Assembly: GCF_000013645.1 (NCBI RefSeq)
Contig: NC_007953.1
Location: 124,001 to 188,000 of the forward strand
DNA from: Paraburkholderia xenovorans LB400
GTDB taxonomy: Bacteria > Pseudomonadota > Gammaproteobacteria > Burkholderiales > Burkholderiaceae
Direction of reading: 5' to 3'
Length of the DNA stretch: 64,000 nt
Below are positions 58,708 through 64,000 of the stretch, in pieces. How positions within the stretch are numbered: position 1 is the stretch's first letter; each line of letters starts with the position of its first letter. A program made the translations under genes and the position numbers. The notes under the pieces were generated by a model. It had not been told where the DNA came from and did no database searches. It saw nothing but the letters and a program-made list of their open reading frames with translations.

Positions 58708-61337
58708 GCACGACCGAACCGCTACTCGACGCCGAAGCCGCCGCGCGGATCAAGGACGGCCCCGACGCGGACGCCGGCACGCTGGCGGCGCTGGCGCAGA
58801 CATGGGCCGATCCGCGCGGCGTGAGCGGCTGGTTCAGCGCGATCGATCACAAGATCATCGCGCGCCGCTTCATGGTCACGACGTTCGTCTTCTTCGTGCT
58901 GGCCGGGCTGATGGCGCTCGTCATGCGCACGCAACTCGCGCGTCCCGCGAGCCACGTCGTGGGCCCGGACATGTACGATCAGCTCTTCACGATTCATGGC
59001 ACGGCAATGATGTTCCTGTTCGCCGTTCCGGTAATGCAGGCCGTGGCGATGTACCTGATTCCGCTGCTGATCGGCGCTCGCAGTGTCGCCTTTCCGCGGA
59101 TGAACGCGTACGCGTACTGGGTCTTTCTGTTCGGCGGCCTCACGCTCTTTATCGCGTTCCTGCTCGGTGCGGGTCCGCGTTCCGGCTGGTTCAGCTACGT
59201 GCCGCTCGCCGGTCCCGATTACGCGACCGGCAAGGGCAGCGACATCTGGGCGCAGATGATCACCTTCACTGAGCTGGCCGCGTTGCTTGTCGCAGTCGTG
59301 CTGATCACGACGATCCTCAAGATGCGCGCGCCGGGCATGTCGCTGAACCGGATGCCGCTGTTCGCGTGGGCCACGCTCGTCACGCAGTTCATGGTGATCT
59401 TCGCGATGCCCGCGGTGATGCTGGCGAGCACCGCGCTGATTCTCGATCGTCTCGTGGGTACACAGTTCTATAACCCGTCGCTCGGCGGCGACGTGCTGTT
59501 GTGGCAGCACCTGTTCTGGTTTTTCGGCCATCCCGAGGTCTACCTGATCTTCATTCCGGCGCTCGGTTTCATGTCTTCGATCATCGAGACGTTCTCGCGC
59601 CGCCCGATCTTCGGCTATTCGGCGATGGTGCTCGCGCTGATCGCCACCGCGTTCCTCGCGTTCGGCCTGTGGGTCCACCACATGTTCGCGACGGCCGTGC
59701 CCGATCTCGGCAAGACGTTCTTCACGGCGGCGAGCGTCATGATCGCGGTGCCTTCCGGCATTCAGATCTATTGCTGGCTGGCGACGCTGCTGACCGGCCG
59801 CCTGAATCTGAAGCCGCCGCTTCTTTTCGTGCTCGCATTCTTCTTCATCCTCGTGCTCGGCGGAATGACGGGCATCATGCTCGGTTCGGTGCCACTCGAT
59901 CTGCAGGTGCACGACACGTATTTCGTCGTCGCGCATCTGCATTACGTACTGCTCGGCGGCGCGGTGTTTCCGCTTTTCGGCGCCTTCCATTACTGGTTTC
60001 CGAAGTTCACCGGACGCATGCTCGGCGAGCGTCTCGCGCATTGGCAGTTCTGGCTGTTCTTCATCGGCTTCAACGTCACGTTCTTTCCGATGCATCTGCT
60101 CGGCCTGCACGGTATGCCGCGCCGCGTATGGACTTACCCGGCCGGCATGGGCTGGGACGGCATGAACCTGATCGCGACGCTAGGCGCGTACATGATCGGC
60201 GTGAGCGTGCTGCTGTTTATCGTCAACGTGGTGATGAGCCTGCGGCATGGAGCGCGGGCCGCCGCGAATCCGTGGGGCGCGGGCACGCTCGAATGGAGCG
60301 TGCCCAGCGCGCCGCCGCCGCACAACTTCGACGTGCTGCCGGTCATCCACGGCCGCGCGCCGCTGTGGGAACCCGCGGCCGCGCCGCGCGCGGTGGCGGG
60401 CCTCGCCGTGCACGCGCGCGAGGTACTGACGACGAGCGCCCTCGACGCGCGGCCGGACACGCGTCCGCTTTTTCCAGGACCATCGCTCTGGCCGTTTCTC
60501 AGCGCCATCGCGACCACGATCTTTTTCATCGGCTCGATCTTCACGCCGTCGGCGGTGTGGTGGGGTACCGTGCCGGTTGCGGTGGCGATGATCTGCTGGT
60601 TCTGGCCTGGGCGGCGCGAGAATCGCGTCGCGCGCGCGCTCGAGCGCTGGCCCGCTTCGAGCGCCGCGCAAAGGGCCGCGCGGCGTGCGCCCGCGCGCCC
60701 ATCGTCGCGCGAAGCGGCCGGGCGCGGCCCCCAGCCGCGGCTTGCCGTGCTCGACGTGCGCGCCTTACCGAGCTTCGGTTTCAGTCATCGCAGCTTGATG
60801 TGGTGGGCGACGGCGGGTTTGATGCTGATCGAGGGCACGGTGTTCGCGATGGCCGTCGGCATGTACTTCTATCTGCGCACGGTCAACGCCGCGTGGCCCA
60901 TGAACGCGCCGCCGCCGTCGCTCGTGTGGGGCTCGCTCAATACGGCGGTGCTGGTCGCGAGCCTGTGGCCCAATCAGCTCGCGAGGCGCGCGGCGGAAAA
61001 CGGTGAACGGGAACGGGCGCGCCTCTGGCTGCTGGTCTGCCTCGCGTTCGCGGTCGCGTTCCTCGTCGTGCGCGGTTTCGAATTCGCCGCGCTCAACGTG
61101 ATGTGGTATGCGAATTCGTACGGTTCCATCGTCTGGCTGCTGCTCGGTTTGCACACGACGCATCTGATCACCGATACCGTGGATACGGCCGTGCTCGCAA
61201 CGCTGCTCTACACCGGCCCGTTCGAGAAGAAACGTCTGCTCGACACCAGCGAGAACGCGGTCTACTGGTACTTCGTCGTGTTGAGCTGGCTGCCGATCTA
61301 TGCGGTCATCTACTTCGTGCCGCGGATGCATCCATGA
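58704..61337 (+). CDS. ctaD: Fused cytochrome c oxidase subunits I and III
   Basis: An 877-residue membrane protein that fuses the catalytic subunit I (about 45-540) to a subunit III domain (about 690-877). Haem ligands H98 (TIHGTAMM) and H413; haem a3 H411 (AHLHYVLLGG); CuB H276, H325, H326 with the cross-linked Tyr280 in GHPEVY and E278. The linker at about 570-690 is Ala/Arg-rich. Translationally coupled on both sides (4-bp overlaps). Such I-III fusions occur in caa3-type alternative oxidases. Confidence 0.95.
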   Translation: MSTTEPLLDAEAAARIKDGPDADAGTLAALAQTWADPRGVSGWFSAIDHKIIARRFMVTTFVFFVLAGLMALVMRTQLARPASHVVGPDMYDQLFTIHGTAMMFLFAVPVMQAVAMYLIPLLIGARSVAFPRMNAYAYWVFLFGGLTLFIAFLLGAGPRSGWFSYVPLAGPDYATGKGSDIWAQMITFTELAALLVAVVLITTILKMRAPGMSLNRMPLFAWATLVTQFMVIFAMPAVMLASTALILDRLVGTQFYNPSLGGDVLLWQHLFWFFGHPEVYLIFIPALGFMSSIIETFSRRPIFGYSAMVLALIATAFLAFGLWVHHMFATAVPDLGKTFFTAASVMIAVPSGIQIYCWLATLLTGRLNLKPPLLFVLAFFFILVLGGMTGIMLGSVPLDLQVHDTYFVVAHLHYVLLGGAVFPLFGAFHYWFPKFTGRMLGERLAHWQFWLFFIGFNVTFFPMHLLGLHGMPRRVWTYPAGMGWDGMNLIATLGAYMIGVSVLLFIVNVVMSLRHGARAAANPWGAGTLEWSVPSAPPPHNFDVLPVIHGRAPLWEPAAAPRAVAGLAVHAREVLTTSALDARPDTRPLFPGPSLWPFLSAIATTIFFIGSIFTPSAVWWGTVPVAVAMICWFWPGRRENRVARALERWPASSAAQRAARRAPARPSSREAAGRGPQPRLAVLDVRALPSFGFSHRSLMWWATAGLMLIEGTVFAMAVGMYFYLRTVNAAWPMNAPPPSLVWGSLNTAVLVASLWPNQLARRAAENGERERARLWLLVCLAFAVAFLVVRGFEFAALNVMWYANSYGSIVWLLLGLHTTHLITDTVDTAVLATLLYTGPFEKKRLLDTSENAVYWYFVVLSWLPIYAVIYFVPRMHP

Positions 61338-61678
61338 AGCGCACAGGCCTATCCGTGTGGCTCGGTCTACTCGCGGCGCCCGCAGTCGTGCTCGGCGCGC
61401 AGAGCCTCAACTACGCGCTCGTGCAGCTCGCCTGCGCGACCGGCCGGCATACCGCGCTCGACGCGGTGAGCGCGGTCGCGTTCCTGTTCTCGATGGTCGC
61501 GGCGTGGCTCGCCTACCGGCGCTGGCGCGGCACGGCCACCCCGTTTGACGCGAGCTACGTGCGGCGCGACGCGCGTCGGCCGTTTCTCGCGCTGATGGCG
61601 ATGCTCGTGGCCGCGTTGTGCGCGGTGATCCAGTTGACGATGTGGTTTCCGCAATGGCTGCTTTCGCCCTGTCGATGA
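61334..61678 (+). CDS. Small membrane protein in the oxidase operon
   Basis: A 114-residue protein with three hydrophobic segments (about 7-35, 42-62, 82-106). Start ATG overlaps the subunit I/III stop and its own stop overlaps the ctaG start, so it is translated as part of the operon. I do not recognise a family; position and size suggest an accessory or subunit IV-like protein. Confidence 0.8.
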   Translation: MKRTGLSVWLGLLAAPAVVLGAQSLNYALVQLACATGRHTALDAVSAVAFLFSMVAAWLAYRRWRGTATPFDASYVRRDARRPFLALMAMLVAALCAVIQLTMWFPQWLLSPCR

Positions 61679-62673
61679 CCGCGCGCCTTCACGCGGCCTG
61701 CCGCGTGGCCGGCCGCGCACGCGAGCGCGGCGCGCGCGCGGGGGTGTGCGCCGGGCTGCTGGCGCTGGCCCACGCGCCGCTCGCGTGCGCGCACGTGCTG
61801 ACCGGCGCGGAGCGTGCCGCGCCGACCTTCGGCTGGTCGTTCGACGCGTGGGTGGTCGTGTTGATGCTCGCGAGCACGCTCGCGTATGCGGTGGGCTATG
61901 TGCGGCTGCGGCTGCGCGGCTCGCCGCGCAGCCGCGCAACGCGCGCGTGGCACGCGAGCGCGTTCGCGGCCGGCATGGCCGCGCTCGTATTCGCGCTGTG
62001 CTCGCCGCTCGACAGCTTGTCGGCGGCGCTCTTCTCGGCGCACATGGTCCAGCACGAAACGATGATGCTGATCGCCGCGCCGCTGCTGGTGCTCGGGCGC
62101 CCTCTCGGCGTATGGATCTGGGCGTTGCCGCGCGCCGCGCGTCGGCGTATTGGCCGCGCGGTGCGCGCGCCCGCTGTCGCGCGGGCGTGGCGCGGGCTTA
62201 CCGCGCCCCTCGCCGGATGGACCCTGCATGCGGCCGCGCTGTGGGGCTGGCACGCACCGGTGATGTTCGAAGCCGCGCTGGCGCACCCGTGGGTGCATAC
62301 GCTGCAGCACACGAGCTTCATGCTGACGGCGCTCGTGTTCTGGTGGACGGTGTTTGGCGACGGCGCATCCCGTCAGTCGGGCGGTCACGCCATGCTGTCC
62401 GTTTTCACCACGATGGTCCATACGAGCGCGCTCGGCGCGTTGATTTCGCTCGCGCCGGGGCTCTGGTATCCGTCGTACGTCGAGCCGACCAGCGCGCTCG
62501 GCATCGATCCGCTGCACGACCAGCAGGCCGGTGGACTCATCATGTGGGTGCCGGGCGCGATGGCCTATCTGATTGGCGGATTGGCGATCGCAGCGCGCTG
62601 GTTAAGGGGCCACGAGCCGCCGCGCGTCATCGCCGATCCCGCTGCGGCATTGCCGCAGGACGGTGGGCGATGA
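61675..62673 (+). CDS. ctaG: CtaG-type cytochrome c oxidase assembly protein
   Basis: A 332-residue polytopic membrane protein of the caa3_CtaG family, which helps assemble caa3 oxidases (different from the copper chaperone CtaG/Cox11). Seven or so membrane segments with conserved AHMVQHETMMLIAAPLLVLGRP, WGWHAPVMFEAAL and LQHTSFMLTALVFWW. The ATGA overlap at 61675 sets the start; ATG 61654 is in frame but inside the upstream gene. Overlaps the next gene the same way. Confidence 0.9.
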   Translation: MTARLHAACRVAGRARERGARAGVCAGLLALAHAPLACAHVLTGAERAAPTFGWSFDAWVVVLMLASTLAYAVGYVRLRLRGSPRSRATRAWHASAFAAGMAALVFALCSPLDSLSAALFSAHMVQHETMMLIAAPLLVLGRPLGVWIWALPRAARRRIGRAVRAPAVARAWRGLTAPLAGWTLHAAALWGWHAPVMFEAALAHPWVHTLQHTSFMLTALVFWWTVFGDGASRQSGGHAMLSVFTTMVHTSALGALISLAPGLWYPSYVEPTSALGIDPLHDQQAGGLIMWVPGAMAYLIGGLAIAARWLRGHEPPRVIADPAAALPQDGGR

Positions 62674-64000
62674 AGCCGCGTCCACTCATGGCAGGCGCGA
62701 CCGCGCGTCGTCACGCGGCGCTGTGCGCGTGCATGGCCGCGCTGGCGGTAGCCGTTGCCGGCGTGGCGACGCGCGAGGCGCGCAGTGAAGAGGCGCGGGC
62801 GCCGGCCGGGCCGGCAACGGTCTTGCCGTCAGCTTCGGCGCGGCCTGCTTTGCCTCAACCTGCTTCCCCTCAACCCGACGCCGTCATGCTGGCACGCGGC
62901 GAGTACATTGCGAAAGCCAGCGACTGCGCGGGCTGCCACACCGCGCCGCAAGGCGGCGCGCCGTATGCGGGCGGCAACGGCCTCGGCTCGCCGTTCGGCA
63001 CCATCATGTCGACCAATATCACACCTGATCCGCACTACGGGATTGGCCAGTACACCTACGACGACTTCGCGCGCGTGCTGCGCAAGGGCGTCGCGCGCGG
63101 CGGCAAGCGGCTCTATCCGGCGATGCCGTACAACGCATTCGCGAAGATCGACGACGCGGATCTGCATGCGCTATACGCGTACATGATGCACGGCGTCGCG
63201 CCGGTCGCGAAACCGAACCGGAAATCGGACGTCTCGTTTCCGTTCAACCAGCGCTGGGGCCTGTGGTTCTGGCAACTGGCGTTCGTCCCGCGCGAGCCGT
63301 ATCAGCCGCATGCGGACCGCGACGCGCAGTGGAATCGCGGCGCGTACCTCGTGCAGTCGGTCGGCCATTGCGGGAGCTGCCACACGCCACGCGGCATCGC
63401 GTACCAGGAAAGAGGCACCGACGAATCGTCGTCGACGTTCCTCACGGGCGGCGTCAACGACCACTGGTTCGCGCCGGATCTGACCGGCGATGCGGGGTCG
63501 GGACTCGGCCGCTGGCGCGCCTCGGAAATCGCTGCTTTCCTGAAGACGGGGCATGGCGGCGGCAATATCGCGTACGGCAGCATGGTTGAGCAGATCGAGG
63601 ACAGCTCGCAGTACCTCACCGACGACGATCTGCTGGCGATTGGCCGCTATCTGAAGTCGCTGCCGCCGCGCAATCCGTCGGCAACCTATGCGCCGCACGA
63701 CGACGTGGCGCGTAAGCCGCTCAATGGCAGTCGCGTGCCGGAGGCGCTGTCGGTGGGCTACAACGTCTATCGCTCGTTCTGCGCGCAATGCCACGGTGGC
63801 GACGGTAGGGGCGTGCCGAACGTGTTCCCGGCGCTCGCGGGCAATTCGTCGGTGCTGGCGGAAGATACGACTTCGCTGATTCGCCTGCTGGTCGAAGGCG
63901 GCAACAGTCCGTCGACGCTCACCGGGCCGCCGCGGCAACAGATGCCGCGTTTCGCGGACACCCTCGCCGATGTGCAGATCGGTCAGGTACTCACGTACAT
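62670..64000 (+). CDS. Tri-haem c-type cytochrome (3' end outside window)
   Basis: I translated this from ATG 62670, overlapping the ctaG stop, to the window end with no stop codon (about 443 residues seen). After a signal peptide and a Pro/Ala linker there are three haem sites: CAGCH (near residue 90), CGSCH and CAQCH. The layout resembles the cytochrome subunit of membrane alcohol/gluconate-type dehydrogenases (for example MSTNITPDPHYGIGQYTYDDF). It may donate electrons to the oxidase upstream. Confidence 0.9.
   Translation, partial: MKPRPLMAGATARRHAALCACMAALAVAVAGVATREARSEEARAPAGPATVLPSASARPALPQPASPQPDAVMLARGEYIAKASDCAGCHTAPQGGAPYAGGNGLGSPFGTIMSTNITPDPHYGIGQYTYDDFARVLRKGVARGGKRLYPAMPYNAFAKIDDADLHALYAYMMHGVAPVAKPNRKSDVSFPFNQRWGLWFWQLAFVPREPYQPHADRDAQWNRGAYLVQSVGHCGSCHTPRGIAYQERGTDESSSTFLTGGVNDHWFAPDLTGDAGSGLGRWRASEIAAFLKTGHGGGNIAYGSMVEQIEDSSQYLTDDDLLAIGRYLKSLPPRNPSATYAPHDDVARKPLNGSRVPEALSVGYNVYRSFCAQCHGGDGRGVPNVFPALAGNSSVLAEDTTSLIRLLVEGGNSPSTLTGPPRQQMPRFADTLADVQIGQVLTY

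Noticed and set aside
58722..60110. 462-codon minus-strand frame opposite cytochrome oxidase subunit I
   Set aside because: Reverse complement of membrane-protein codons giving a His/Arg/Glu-rich nonsense protein.

Overview
The window is one contiguous piece of a high-GC proteobacterial chromosome. Gene content and protein style (several paralogous sulfonate ABC systems, a second groESL operon, an encapsulin/cysteine desulfurase locus, a caa3-type oxidase) fit Burkholderiaceae, most likely Paraburkholderia or a relative. This assignment is inference from content; no rRNA or other marker gene is present. I see no transposase, integrase, tRNA, rRNA or CRISPR array.

About 53 kb (1-53.8 kb) is devoted almost entirely to winning and handling sulfur. 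1-9.6 kb: a TauD-type dioxygenase with a nitroreductase, an MFS transporter, an FAD monooxygenase with a complete SsuABC-like transporter, and a DszA/NtaA-type flavin monooxygenase. 10.2-15.1 kb: a family 2A encapsulin operon (rhodanese, serine O-acetyltransferase, XRE regulator, SrpI shell, cysteine desulfurase cargo with a long disordered leader). 15.4-19.6 kb: an SDR plus CmcJ/NvfI-type oxygenase pair and a polar-amino-acid-type ABC importer lacking its ATPase. 19.7-25.9 kb (minus strand): groES-groEL with a CIRCE operator, followed by a four-gene sulfonate-type transporter with two different permeases and a deleted monooxygenase relic. 26.3-33.9 kb: a DszC/SfnB-type monooxygenase, a DUF3088-like protein, a peptide-SBP relic and a complete peptide/opine-type ABC transporter with a fused double ATPase. 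33.9-39.2 kb (minus): an operon with an SsuD/RutA-like monooxygenase, a DszB-like putative sulfinate desulfinase, a peptide-type SBP, an aldo/keto reductase relic and a MetQ-type SBP. 39.8-47.1 kb: a DszA-type monooxygenase, a SoxC/SoxD-like sulfite dehydrogenase pair, and a TauD dioxygenase with its own SBP/ATPase/permease set. 47.4-53.8 kb: orphan SBPs, another DszA-type monooxygenase and a flavin reductase.

Together the enzymes could import sulfonates, sulfones, sulfate esters or sulfur-containing peptides, open C-S bonds with FMNH2-, Fe/2OG- or FAD-dependent oxygenases, release sulfite through a desulfinase, oxidise surplus sulfite, and pass reduced sulfur to cysteine and to an encapsulated desulfurase. 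Three genes in this block survive only as end fragments with the middle missing, so the block is being edited.

53.8-57.3 kb is unrelated: NAD recycling genes (nadE, pncC), a CsbD-like stress protein and a zinc alcohol dehydrogenase. 57.6-64 kb is a tightly overlapped caa3-type cytochrome oxidase operon (subunit II with cytochrome c domain, fused subunit I/III, a small membrane protein, CtaG, and a tri-haem cytochrome c that runs off the window).
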